26,621 bases of DNA from DATJFX01 sp035495465 (GCA_035495465.1 DATJFX010000008.1:1-26621); one strand, 5' to 3'; shown: positions 8,620 through 16,807, counted from the first letter of the stretch. Translations and numbers: made by a program. The notes: a model not told the origin generated them from the letters alone.

Positions 8620-9542
8620 TGTTTGATTTGTAATGCCAAAAAAGTAATCCGCCGGTAAGTTTTCACTCCTAAAAAAGATGCTAGGAGCAGTATAACATGC
8701 TTTGGATTCCACCAATTCATTCGAAATGCCTTTTCTAGATATCTTCTACCTCGGACCAGATCCCCATAAAACAAAAGACGATGCCCCAACTTAGCATAGT
8801 GTACTTCGAGAATATTTTTTTTCTCTGGAGTTATTTTATATTTACGCCACAACGCTTCGTAGCCCTGCACTAATCGATCAGTGTTAACAGAGAGAGAGTC
8901 TGCATATCCTTCGTAGTAGTTGATAAGTGGTTCTGGAACAACATCTACTGAATATTTTGTTGCAATTCTCGTCCACATCTCCCAGTCTTCCAGGGAGGTA
9001 AAATCCGGGTCAAAATATCCAACTTGATCAAAACAAACTTTACGTACCATAACTCTCGATGATCCTCCTATTGGGTTTTCCGTGAGTTGAGTGTCAAAAA
9101 TATTTCCTTTTTTACGAGCTAAGCGAATCCTTCTCTCGCCAGTAGCAATATTAATAAAAAACGCACCTGTATACACAAGTCCAGTAGATTCGATATTGGC
9201 CGCAAAAACATCCAGTTGTTTTTCAAGCTTCGCAGGCAGCCATTCATCATCGCTATCCAGAAAAGCGATAAATTTCCCTCGTGCTTTGCGGATTCCTAAA
9301 TTACGCGCTTCACACATCCCGACATTTTTTTCTAATTTCAAGTAAATAATTCGCGGATCAGTCAGCAGGGATTTAATTATTTGATGGGTATTATCTTTGG
9401 AACCATCATCAACTATGATCATTTCCCAATTTTTAAATGATTGATTTAGTACACTCTGGATTGCACGCATGATTAAACGCTCCCGATTATATGTAGGAAT
9501 AATTACGGAAACTTCTGGGTTTTGGGTCTGATTATTTTCCAT
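8616..9542 (-). CDS. Glycosyltransferase family 2
   Basis: 308 aa if begun at the ATG at 9542, which overlaps the upstream gene by 11 bases; an ATG at 9563 adds seven residues and cannot be excluded, as neither has a good ribosome site. GT2 signature: PEVSVIIPTYNRERLI near the N-terminus, IIVDDGSKDNT, then FLDSDDEW containing the DxD metal site. A C-terminal acceptor-side region includes FTSLEDWEMW, typical of the ED-W catalytic area. Cytoplasmic, probably adding one sugar of the repeat unit. The 3' end overlaps the next gene in an ATGA arrangement. Confidence 0.9.
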   Translation of the reverse strand: MENNQTQNPEVSVIIPTYNRERLIMRAIQSVLNQSFKNWEMIIVDDGSKDNTHQIIKSLLTDPRIIYLKLEKNVGMCEARNLGIRKARGKFIAFLDSDDEWLPAKLEKQLDVFAANIESTGLVYTGAFFINIATGERRIRLARKKGNIFDTQLTENPIGGSSRVMVRKVCFDQVGYFDPDFTSLEDWEMWTRIATKYSVDVVPEPLINYYEGYADSLSVNTDRLVQGYEALWRKYKITPEKKNILEVHYAKLGHRLLFYGDLVRGRRYLEKAFRMNWWNPKHVILLLASFLGVKTYRRITFLALQIKQ

Positions 9543-10650
9543 TGATTTTTTCTGTGAAAACATTCAAATATTCTTCGGTTACTTTTTCAATCGTAAATCT
9601 TTCGGCTCCTTTTTGCAGAAAATCCGAAGACGGAGGTTGAACCAAAGTTTCTAAAATTGCCGTGGATAAATTTATAAAATCGCCAACCCCAACCAGTTTA
9701 CCGTATTTGCCATTTTCTAAGATCTCCCTTGGCCCATGCGGGCAATCTGTCGAAACTGCCGGCGTTCCTAAGGCAATTGCTTCAGCCAGGACATTGCCAA
9801 ACCCTTCCCAGGCGGATGACAGTATAAATAAGCTCGCGCGCTTAAGATATGAATAAGGATTATTCGAAAAACCGAGCAATACAAAATCAGATGTTATACC
9901 TAATTCTTGAGATAATCGGATAAGCGCTTCCCTGTCCGGACCTTCGCCCAGAATGGCCAGGCGCATATTTTTTTCTTTTCTGGCTAGAGCAAAGGCGCGT
10001 AATAAAGTGAAAAAATCTTTCTGAGCGACTAACCGGCCGATTCCTAATACTATCGGCACTTCTTTTTGGCGAAACCATTCATGAGGCGGTTCTTGCTGCG
10101 ACATTTCCAAAATTTTTGGCGAAACTACGGGATTATAAATTACCTTAATCTTTCCTTTATTCACGCCAAAACTGACTAAATCCTCCGCGACTCCTAAAGA
10201 TGCCGCGTGTGCCACGTCCGCAAAGTTATATAAGCGATAAATAAACTTCCTTAAAATCCTTTTAATCAAGCCTTTAGGCCCATCAGACGTAACAGTTACT
10301 TGAGTGCTGACCAACAGCTTAATTTTTTCTCTGGAAGATAATTTGCCGGCAATACAAATTAGATTCGTTGGCGTTGCCAGTGAGATAATCCCATCAGCTT
10401 TAGAATTTTTTAAATAATTATAGTATTTAAAAAATGCTTGGTAATAATTTTTTGCTCCAAACTCGATGACCTTAACTCCGGAAGGGATTTCAGAAGCAAG
10501 AGTACCATAACCCTTACGAAGAAGCACCAAATCAACACTAATTTGGCGCGCCAAAAAACCTTCACATAAATTTATCATTGCTCGCTCCATGCCCCCATCG
10601 CCAAAAAATGGCAATACAATCGTAAGCTTATCTATATTTCTTGTCATCAT
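9532..10650 (-). CDS. Glycosyltransferase family 4 (GT-B fold)
   Basis: 372 aa. Two Rossmann-like halves: an N-terminal acceptor domain with FGDGGMERAMINL (the usual GG-E-R helix) and a C-terminal nucleotide-sugar domain with VLGIGRLVAQKDF, LAILGEGPDREAL and the conserved SSAWEGFGNVLAEAIA with two Glu residues, then GTPAVSTDCPHGPREIL. Known role: retaining transfer of a sugar from a nucleotide donor. The start overlaps the stop of the upstream gene (ATGATGA), so ATG at 10650 or 10647 are both possible. Part of the continuous glycan operon. Confidence 0.92.
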   Translation of the reverse strand: MMTRNIDKLTIVLPFFGDGGMERAMINLCEGFLARQISVDLVLLRKGYGTLASEIPSGVKVIEFGAKNYYQAFFKYYNYLKNSKADGIISLATPTNLICIAGKLSSREKIKLLVSTQVTVTSDGPKGLIKRILRKFIYRLYNFADVAHAASLGVAEDLVSFGVNKGKIKVIYNPVVSPKILEMSQQEPPHEWFRQKEVPIVLGIGRLVAQKDFFTLLRAFALARKEKNMRLAILGEGPDREALIRLSQELGITSDFVLLGFSNNPYSYLKRASLFILSSAWEGFGNVLAEAIALGTPAVSTDCPHGPREILENGKYGKLVGVGDFINLSTAILETLVQPPSSDFLQKGAERFTIEKVTEEYLNVFTEKINGK

Positions 10651-12773
10651 TGTAGTGTCTTGAGAAACTCTTCTACCTCATCTTTCGCTTCAGGCTTGAG
10701 CTCGAGTATTTTTAAGGCAGTAAGCCTGGCGTTTTCCTTATCTCCAGATTCAGCGTAAACTGCCGCCAACTCTGAATAAAGCTGAGGGTCAGATGGATTG
10801 ATTTTAATCTCTCCTTGATATAGAAAAATAACCTTATTATAATCTCTTTTAGCATTAAAATTTCTTATCAATGTATTCAGTATCTGAAACAAATCTGATT
10901 TATTATTACCATCTTTCTGCCAAGCAGAATTTGGATCCGCTGGCACAATTGAGAAAATCTTCGTCAGATCACTATCAATTCCAGCGTAGTCATTATGGAG
11001 TAATTTCAATTTAACCGAAAGCAATAAAAACTCAACCCGACTCGGGACTAATTCTATCGCCTTGTTCAGCGCATCTTCCGATTTACTGACGTACTCTGAA
11101 TAATCTTGGTTCGCCTTGTGTGCCACGGATGCGCGGTAATAATATAAATTTGCGAGTTTAAACCAATACCGGGGATTGTTTTTTATTTCTTCTGTAGCTT
11201 TTACCATTACTGATATGGAGCTATCTAACAAACTCTCTGAAGCAGAGGCGTCTACATTTTTTCCTCCAGCACTCTGTTCGGCAATGGTCCCATAATAAAA
11301 ACCTTTATCAGCTAATTGAACAGTCGGCTTATCAATTGCCTCAACTTTATCCATATATGATTGAATCGAATCGGGACTGGCACTATTTATGGCTTTAGCC
11401 GTATAAAAATTTGCCAGCATGGGGAGCCAATTCCCTGCGTAAGCGACGTAAAGCATTAATAAGCCTGAGATCACTAGTCCGATTTTTGCGATTCCAAAAG
11501 TCTTGGGAATATTTTTATCAATCGATGGTTTGGAATCTTTGAGTGAGTATGACCCTATTAACGCCAATAAAATGACAAAAAATAATAATGAAGAGACAGT
11601 ATCAAATGAAAAAAAATCTTGCGTTATATAGGCTGTGAGACCTGCAATCAAAAATGAAAACCCATACAAATCAATTCTTTTGCCACGGAAAGCGTCATAC
11701 AAAATTTTTATGGCACTTACCAAAATCCCGAGATAAGCCAAGAATCCCAAAATACCCGTGGTTGTCAAAATTTCCAAAAAATAATTATGGGGCTTATCAA
11801 ACCATCCGGGAGTATATTTATAAAGCTGAGGGTCAAAATATTTATCCGCGATCACATAATAATTTTCCGGCCCCACGCCTAGAATTGGTGCGTGCGCAAA
11901 ACCTTTAAGCGCGATCTTCCACTCCACAACCCTAGCCCGTGAATCATTATCTCCGAAATGCAGTCGAGTTACAGCTAGTCCGGCGGCAATTGCAAATAAC
12001 ACGATAATACTAGCCAATATATGGATCCGAAAACGTCTCAGAAAATTGTTCTCACTGAAAATCAAATACACAATCCCCCCGACGAATATTCCGGCTGCCA
12101 ATCCAACATATACTGCTCGCGTTTTAGTTAAATAAACTATTACAAGCTCTAGCACCGCTAAGAATGATAATAATATTTTCCAACCGCGTCTTTTTTCTGT
12201 AATCGCTTGGAGCATCGTTACAAAAATAGGAATTGTGAGAAATGCAGCAAATGTAATAGGATTACCAAATAATCCTGAGATTCTTGACGACGAATCCGGA
12301 TCATTAAAAAAGCCGGGTAAACCTATAGCCAGCCAGAGGGCATACAAACACGCTATTGCGACTGCGGCGATTGATACAGACTTAATTTTCCCTGCTAACT
12401 CCGGCTTGATCTGGAATAGCAATATCAAATAAAAATAAAACAAAACAAAATGCGCCAGATTAAAAATTCCAGTGGCCCGGATCGGAATACCCCAGAAACT
12501 CTGGGACGGATTGACTCCGAAAATTCCCGAGATTACGCTCAGCAAAAAATATGCGATTACTGAAATCGTCAACCAATTGCCAAAATCCGGCCGAAACTTT
12601 CGGCTCGACAGAATCAAATATAAATAAAAAGGCAACGCCGCCTCAATCAAGAGTTGAAAATAAAGCGCCTTGGTGCTTTCAAAAGGATAAACCAAACTCC
12701 GCGAAAAAACCAAGGCGCTAAAACACGCCAAGCTTGCTAACCAGAATAATATTTTTTCGGATTTTTTTTCCAT
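10647..12773 (-). CDS. O-antigen ligase-like membrane protein with C-terminal TPR region
   Basis: 708 aa. About twelve hydrophobic segments fill the first 440 residues. The central loop carries ILGVGPENYYV and KPHNYFLEILTTTGILGF, which match the Wzy_C (O-antigen ligase) core pattern of G-x-G-x-N and H-N. After the last membrane segment (about 425-445), roughly 260 residues are helical and TPR-like, ending with SELAAVYAESGDKENARLTALKILEL. Known family role: periplasmic ligation or polymerisation of lipid-linked glycans, sometimes protein O-glycosylation. The combination of ligase domain and TPR tail is common in CPR and other Gram-positive-like lineages. First gene of the glycan operon. Confidence 0.9.
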   Translation of the reverse strand: MEKKSEKILFWLASLACFSALVFSRSLVYPFESTKALYFQLLIEAALPFYLYLILSSRKFRPDFGNWLTISVIAYFLLSVISGIFGVNPSQSFWGIPIRATGIFNLAHFVLFYFYLILLFQIKPELAGKIKSVSIAAVAIACLYALWLAIGLPGFFNDPDSSSRISGLFGNPITFAAFLTIPIFVTMLQAITEKRRGWKILLSFLAVLELVIVYLTKTRAVYVGLAAGIFVGGIVYLIFSENNFLRRFRIHILASIIVLFAIAAGLAVTRLHFGDNDSRARVVEWKIALKGFAHAPILGVGPENYYVIADKYFDPQLYKYTPGWFDKPHNYFLEILTTTGILGFLAYLGILVSAIKILYDAFRGKRIDLYGFSFLIAGLTAYITQDFFSFDTVSSLLFFVILLALIGSYSLKDSKPSIDKNIPKTFGIAKIGLVISGLLMLYVAYAGNWLPMLANFYTAKAINSASPDSIQSYMDKVEAIDKPTVQLADKGFYYGTIAEQSAGGKNVDASASESLLDSSISVMVKATEEIKNNPRYWFKLANLYYYRASVAHKANQDYSEYVSKSEDALNKAIELVPSRVEFLLLSVKLKLLHNDYAGIDSDLTKIFSIVPADPNSAWQKDGNNKSDLFQILNTLIRNFNAKRDYNKVIFLYQGEIKINPSDPQLYSELAAVYAESGDKENARLTALKILELKPEAKDEVEEFLKTLQ

Positions 12774-12810
12774 GGGCTGAAGTTTATCTTTCTCTAATAT
12801 CTACTTTAAC

Positions 12811-12839
12811 ATGTTATTAACAATCTATAAAGCAAACAA
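12811..12839 (-). promoter_or_regulatory. Candidate promoter of the glycan operon
   Basis: Minus strand TTGTTT (12834-12839), 17-base spacer, TAACAT (12811-12816). Both hexamers deviate from consensus. It lies about 40 bases upstream of the 12773 start and directly after the bidirectional terminator, which fits. Confidence 0.45.
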
Positions 12840-12864
12840 AAACCCGCCCTTACGGGCGGGTTTT
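12839..12864. terminator. Bidirectional intrinsic terminator
   Basis: AAAACCCGCCC, a four-base loop, then GGGCGGGTTTT: an 11-bp stem with A tracts on one side and T tracts on the other. On the minus strand it ends the S-layer-like gene (43 bases after its stop) with a T-rich tail. Confidence 0.9.
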
Positions 12865-12906
12865 GCATCTTACGTTTAAACGAAGATTTCTATTCTTTTT
12901 GGGAGA

Positions 12907-14859
12907 TTAGAAATTCTGGGTCTTGACGTTGGATACTGCTGTAGAGTCAACGTTAGTGATTTGCAATTGTACAAATCCGGCAGTTGAGTTGAACTTCACA
13001 GACAAGGTGCAGCGTTCAGTATCACCAGAAGTGATAGTAAACGATGCAGGTGAACCAGTAGCAGTCATGTCTACGCAACTTACGATACCATCGGTACCGC
13101 CAGATTGTGTAGCACCTGTTAAGGTCCAGTTGATATCACCTGCGCCAGTGGCTGCAGTGCTTTGGTCTTCTTTGATAGTTACATCATCGCTGCCGATGGC
13201 TGTTACGTCAAAAGTAAGACTGATGGTTCCATCAACGCTGTTTGAAGCGTCTTCAGCTGTGAAGTGGTCGGATACAAATTGTACTCCGGCACCTGTGCTG
13301 ATGAATGTTTGTGCATTACCAGCGGCTGAACCATCGACATCGCTGTCGAGGAAGGTATCACCATTGTCATCAACCAAGCTATCACTGAAGTCAGCCCAAT
13401 CAACGGTCAAACTATCACCTTCGGTGAAGTTGTCGATATCGTTGATAGTAGCGTATACACGGTAGGTGCTGGTTGAATCAGCATCAACAGTTTCGTCAGT
13501 ATCCAAGTTGAAGGTAAGGGTACCTGTGTCTCCATCTGCAATGCTTGGAGCATCAGCAGTTGCTAAGGTAGTTGAACCTTTCTTCAATTGGAATTCAGAA
13601 GCTATAGAATCAGAAGTGTCTCCAACAGGGCTTAGATCAAAGTCAACTGTATCGAAGGTCATTGAAGAACCTACGGTTTTGACTTTGAATTCGAGCAACA
13701 AGACATTCTTGGTGGTCGAGGTGTCGGATACTTCTACTGTGTTGGTGTCTGGGTTCGAAGAACCGCGAGAAACCGTTACAGTAACATCACCCTGATCTGC
13801 GATAGTTTCAAAGTGGAATGAGCTATCTGGATCAGTTGTATCGGTGATGATAGCACCCTGAGCATCCATAAATCGGATGCTTGGAGCATCAATGTTCCAA
13901 GTGTTGTTGGAAGCACCGAGGTCTAAGCTGTCGATGTTGGATAGGGCGTTAACAGTAACATAGAAGGTTTCTTTGTTACCTGATCCTTCGCGAACGATAG
14001 CATCGCTATCAAGAGAAATGCTCTTGGAATAGGTTGTACCATCTTTGGTGAAGTCTGAGGCATCTGCAGAACCAACTTTGTTAGAACCTTCGTAAACAGA
14101 AACTGAATCAACATAGTGATCAAGTCTGTTTGAACCATCTGAATCAGTTTGCTGCAATGATACCTTTACGCTCTTTACTGCGATATCAGAATCAGAAGCT
14201 TCAACTTTGAAGCCCAAGACTTTGACATTGCTGGCGCCTTCTGCAACTGAGGTTTCCACATCAGTTGAAGTTGAGGTAACAGTTGCATCACCTGCTCCGC
14301 CGTTCAAAGTGGTGGAACCGGAACTAGAACCAGTAGTACATGCTACGGTCTTAGGGGCTACCATTGAATGAGGGATAGAGCTGGAAGATGTGCTTGCTGT
14401 AATGTTTGCACCGACTGGAAGATCAGCAAAAGTGTTTGCTGGAGCTTCTTTGACGTTTGCAAAGATAAATCCGAGGTCAGTGAAAACTTGACCTGAGACG
14501 AATGGGCGCTTTTCACCACCGACTACTAAGTAGACCAATGGATCTGATGGACCCTTAAGAAGGGTGCCTTCGCCGTAAACCATGACTGGACCGACTGGCA
14601 AAGCGATGTCTTCAGAAGAAGCGGCAACAACTTGCAAGAAGTTGTAACCATTTGTGGTGAAGACGGCTTCGGACGTGAAACCACGTCGGGAATTGTTGGT
14701 GATTAACCAAACAGTGCCACCAGAGAGGACCAAACAACCATCAGAATGAACTGCAGCTGAAGCTACGAGTGGAAGAGCAGCGATGCTGCCGGCCCAAACG
14801 ATTGTAGAAGCGGCTAAGCCGATTGCTACTGCTTTGCGTGCTTTAGAAGATAATTGCAT
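12907..14859 (-). CDS. Secreted S-layer-like surface protein
   Basis: 650 aa with a clear signal peptide: basic start, hydrophobic core about 10-33, likely cleavage near VASA at 32-35. Residues 50-90 and 109-150 are two copies of a roughly 41-residue unit (V-W/Y-L-I/V, N/G-x-x-R, F-x-S, VF, G-x-x-F, LPVG). The remainder is acidic, Ser/Thr/Asp-rich and beta-rich, with Ig-like segments such as VKVLGFKVEASDSDIAVKSV and LLLEFKVKTVGSSMTFDTVD. No LPXTG or C-terminal membrane anchor is visible. A good ribosome site (AGGAG) precedes the ATG. The perfect promoter and own terminator suggest a strongly expressed monocistronic surface protein. The S-layer role is inferred. Confidence 0.8.
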   Translation of the reverse strand: MQLSSKARKAVAIGLAASTIVWAGSIAALPLVASAAVHSDGCLVLSGGTVWLITNNSRRGFTSEAVFTTNGYNFLQVVAASSEDIALPVGPVMVYGEGTLLKGPSDPLVYLVVGGEKRPFVSGQVFTDLGFIFANVKEAPANTFADLPVGANITASTSSSSIPHSMVAPKTVACTTGSSSGSTTLNGGAGDATVTSTSTDVETSVAEGASNVKVLGFKVEASDSDIAVKSVKVSLQQTDSDGSNRLDHYVDSVSVYEGSNKVGSADASDFTKDGTTYSKSISLDSDAIVREGSGNKETFYVTVNALSNIDSLDLGASNNTWNIDAPSIRFMDAQGAIITDTTDPDSSFHFETIADQGDVTVTVSRGSSNPDTNTVEVSDTSTTKNVLLLEFKVKTVGSSMTFDTVDFDLSPVGDTSDSIASEFQLKKGSTTLATADAPSIADGDTGTLTFNLDTDETVDADSTSTYRVYATINDIDNFTEGDSLTVDWADFSDSLVDDNGDTFLDSDVDGSAAGNAQTFISTGAGVQFVSDHFTAEDASNSVDGTISLTFDVTAIGSDDVTIKEDQSTAATGAGDINWTLTGATQSGGTDGIVSCVDMTATGSPASFTITSGDTERCTLSVKFNSTAGFVQLQITNVDSTAVSNVKTQNF

Positions 14860-15223
14860 TGTATTCTCCTGTTTATAAAATCATCAGCGGATTAATTATT
14901 CATATGAGACAATCAATACGCCGGACAATTAAATAAACATTGTTTAATATTACGGAACTATCCTAAATAGGACGTATTAACTGTTAAAAATTAATAACAA
15001 AGACCGACCAGGCTATACTTTCGTAAAAACCACAGTGTCTTTAAAACAGTTAAGAGTTCCAATTGCTAAGACGCACGTTTATCCAGCTTGTTACAAGATG
15101 GATAAACCCTCAAGAAATCTCACAAATCGCCAAAAAACTCATAAAAAACACCACAATACACTTATATTGAGGTTGTTTGTTTAGGCTATTTATTTGATGA
15201 TCTTGGGTGATATTTCATTGAGT
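14860..15223 (-). promoter_or_regulatory. Long 5' leader of the S-layer-like gene
   Basis: About 364 nt lie between the predicted transcription start and the ATG, with no open frame of note. A strong hairpin occupies 15077-15107: GTTTATCCA pairs with TGGATAAAC and, after one mismatch, CTTGT pairs with ACAAG around a very small loop. The ribosome site AGGAG is at the very end. Long structured leaders that stabilise mRNA are known for several S-layer genes; that function here is inferred. Confidence 0.5.
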
Positions 15224-15229
15224 ATCCAC

Positions 15230-15258
15230 ATTATAAACTAAACTTCGATTTTTGTCAA
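15230..15258 (-). promoter_or_regulatory. Perfect consensus sigma70 promoter of the S-layer-like gene
   Basis: Minus strand TTGACA (15253-15258), exactly 17 bases, TATAAT (15230-15235). Both hexamers are perfect. The only gene downstream on this strand is the surface protein, 370 bases away. Confidence 0.85.
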
Positions 15259-15291
15259 GCTAATAATTTCCTAACGCATTTCTTATCTGGT

Positions 15292-15320
15292 TTGATAATA
15301 AGCCCTTTTTTTGATAAGAT
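15292..15320 (+). promoter_or_regulatory. Promoter of tRNA-Gly
   Basis: TTGATA (15292-15297), 17-base spacer, TAAGAT (15315-15320). The transcription start would fall near 15327, about eight bases before the mature tRNA 5' end. Confidence 0.75.
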
Positions 15321-15334
15321 TGCATCTGAATCCG

Positions 15335-15408
15335 GCGGGATTTGTATAATGGTAGTACGAGACCCTTCCAAGGTCTAGGCACCGGTCCGATTCCGGTATC
15401 CCGCTCCA
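15335..15408 (+). tRNA. tRNA-Gly (anticodon TCC), CCA encoded
   Basis: Acceptor arm GCGGGAT (15335-15341) pairs with ATCCCGC (15398-15404), followed by discriminator T and encoded CCA. The anticodon stem AGACC/GGTCT encloses the loop CTTCCAA, giving anticodon TCC. The D loop contains the GG pair. The T stem ACCGG/CCGGT encloses TCCGATT, so the nearly universal T55 is C here while C56 and A58 are kept. No intron. Confidence 0.95.
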
Positions 15409-15491
15409 AAAAAAACGTCACTAAAAGAACTTAAATATTATCCACAGGTAAATTGATAGGCGTGGATAGTTAGATATTTTTATCAACACTA

Positions 15492-15520
15492 TTGTGAATA
15501 TCGGCCTTTTTCTATATACT
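15492..15520 (+). promoter_or_regulatory. Promoter of tRNA-Pro and possibly rpmF-nusB-HU
   Basis: TTGTGA (15492-15497), 17-base spacer, TATACT (15515-15520), with the mature tRNA starting 16 bases further on. No terminator is seen between the tRNA and rpmF, so the protein genes may be transcribed from here. Confidence 0.75.
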
Positions 15521-15536
15521 TACCTGGTTGCGACGA

Positions 15537-15610
15537 CGGGGTGTCGTATACCGGTAGTACGTCTGCTTTGGGAGCAGATAGACTGGGTTCAATTCCCAGC
15601 ACCCCGACCA
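15537..15610 (+). tRNA. tRNA-Pro (anticodon TGG), CCA encoded
   Basis: Acceptor CGGGGTG (15537-15543) pairs with CACCCCG (15600-15606), then discriminator A and encoded CCA. The anticodon stem TCTGC/GCAGA encloses TTTGGGA, anticodon TGG. The T arm CTGGG/CCCAG encloses the normal loop TTCAATT. Confidence 0.96.
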
Positions 15611-15650
15611 AGAAGAAACTTTAACTATTAACTTGTAATTTACAACTCTA

Positions 15651-15851
15651 ATGGCAGTCCCTAAAAAACATAAGACAAGGTCAGGCAGAAATCAACGCAG
15701 ATCCCACGATCACCTGAAAGCATCGAGCCTTTCTGTATGTAAAAATTGTAATTTCCCTGTTCGTCCTCATGAAGTTTGCCAAAACTGCGGTTTTTACAAA
15801 GGCCGGCAAGTGATAAAAATGAAGAACCCGAAATCCAAAGCCAGGAAGTAA
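15651..15851 (+). CDS. rpmF: 50S ribosomal protein bL32
   Basis: 66 aa, close to the usual length. It opens with MAVPKKHKTRSGRNQRRSH, the strongly conserved bL32 N-terminus. Four cysteines in two CxxC pairs (CKNC and CQNC) form the zinc-ribbon version of the protein, followed by a basic tail. It is the first protein gene after tRNA-Pro and is followed 27 bases later by nusB. In many bacteria rpmF neighbours different genes; here the grouping with nusB and HU suggests a growth-linked transcription unit. Confidence 0.97.
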   Translation: MAVPKKHKTRSGRNQRRSHDHLKASSLSVCKNCNFPVRPHEVCQNCGFYKGRQVIKMKNPKSKARK

Positions 15852-15878
15852 AAATTAGAATTAAATTTAAAACTTTCC

Positions 15879-16346
15879 ATGGCAAATCGGCATTTGTCCA
15901 GAACAGTTGCGATGCAATCCCTCTATGAGTGGGACTTTAATGATCGCCATGGCGCCTTGCTGACAGTGGCCGAACGCAATGTCAAACAGTTTGCGCCGGG
16001 ATTGGAAGACACGGGATTTATCTTTGATTTGATTAAAGGCGTAAATAAAAACCTCCCGGAAATCGATAAAGTCATAGTCCAAACCGCCCCGGAATGGCCA
16101 TTGGATCAGATCACTGTGATTGATCGCAATATTTTGCGCCTGGGCATTTATGAACTGCTATTTGCGAAAAAAGTTCCGCCGAAAGTCGCGATCAATGAGG
16201 CGGTGGAACTCGGCAAAGCTTTTGGCGGCGAATCCAGCGGAAAATTTGTAAATGGTGTACTCGGCACTTTATATAAACAACTACCCGAGGAAGAACGTTT
16301 AGCTGGAGAGACCCCACAAGCTGAAAAAACTTCTAAGCAAGAATAA
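15879..16346 (+). CDS. nusB: Transcription antitermination factor NusB
   Basis: 155 aa. The N-terminal RHLSRTVAMQSLYEWDF is the typical NusB start (R-x-x-A-x-Q-x-L-Y). Later blocks include PEWPLDQITVIDRNILRLGIYELLF and PPKVAINEAVELGKAFGGESSGKFVNGVLGTL, both diagnostic in the family. Known role: an all-helical RNA-binding protein that joins NusE (S10) at boxA during rRNA transcription. The last 20 residues are charged and not conserved. It lies between rpmF and the HU gene on the same strand. Confidence 0.96.
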   Translation: MANRHLSRTVAMQSLYEWDFNDRHGALLTVAERNVKQFAPGLEDTGFIFDLIKGVNKNLPEIDKVIVQTAPEWPLDQITVIDRNILRLGIYELLFAKKVPPKVAINEAVELGKAFGGESSGKFVNGVLGTLYKQLPEEERLAGETPQAEKTSKQE

Positions 16347-16361
16347 ATTTTAATAACCTAC

Positions 16362-16637
16362 ATGAATAAACAAGAACTAATTGACGCACTGAGCTTAAAG
16401 CTCAATCTGGGTAAAACTGAAGCCGAAAACACACTCCATGGCTTTGTGGAAGTAATCACTGAAACCTTAAAAGCCGGTCAGGAAGTAAACATCTCTGGAT
16501 TCGGTTCTTTCGTAGTCACTCCCCGTTCCGCTAGGATGGGCGTAAATCCCCAAAACCCTACGGAAAAAATCCAAATCCCAGCCACCAAAGTTCCGAAATT
16601 CCGCGCCGGTAAAAACCTAAAAGAAGCAGTTAGATAA
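16362..16637 (+). CDS. HU family DNA-binding protein
   Basis: 91 aa, the standard HU length. MNKQELIDAL starts the helical dimerisation region, followed by GQEVNISGFGSFVV and the arm region with RMGVNPQNPTEKIQIPA, where the intercalating Pro sits, then VPKFRAGKNLKEAV. Known role: a nucleoid-associated dimer that bends DNA with low specificity. Last gene of the plus-strand unit; an intrinsic terminator follows about 150 bases later after a palindromic stretch. HU and IHF-type members cannot be separated with certainty, but the protein is HU-like. Confidence 0.95.
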   Translation: MNKQELIDALSLKLNLGKTEAENTLHGFVEVITETLKAGQEVNISGFGSFVVTPRSARMGVNPQNPTEKIQIPATKVPKFRAGKNLKEAVR

Positions 16638-16644
16638 TCTTATT

Positions 16645-16777
16645 TGCCACTTTTCTTTCTAGAAAGAAAAGTGGCAGGAAAAGAAAGTCGGAAATTTGCC
16701 GGACTCGGAACGTGTTACGCTTGTCGACAAGGACCAATCTAACCGGATTTTAGTCGCTCGGACAGCGGCAAATTTCC
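16645..16777. repeat. Long palindromic element: 32-bp perfect palindrome plus a 12-bp outer stem
   Basis: 16645-16676 is a perfect palindrome with 16-bp arms (TGCCACTTTTCTTTCT and its complement). Directly after it GGAAATTTGCCG (16690-16701) pairs with CGGCAAATTTCC (16766-16777), enclosing about 64 bases that contain the short palindrome CTTGTCGACAAG. There is no open frame of note. It sits between the HU stop and the terminator, at the left edge of the GC-rich small-gene region. Function unknown; dispersed-repeat status needs the rest of the genome. Confidence 0.6.
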
Positions 16778-16784
16778 ATAATTT

Positions 16785-16807
16785 AAAACCCCTATTATAG
16801 GGGTTTT
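16785..16807 (+). terminator. Intrinsic terminator of the rpmF-nusB-HU unit
   Basis: AAAACCCCTA and TAGGGGTTTT form a 10-bp stem with a 3-base loop, followed by a T-rich run on the plus strand. It could act in both directions. Confidence 0.75.

Noticed and set aside
12923..13465. 180-codon plus-strand open frame opposite the S-layer-like gene
   Set aside because: Antisense shadow of a Ser/Thr/Asp-rich gene with a signal peptide, promoter and terminator; no ribosome site of its own.
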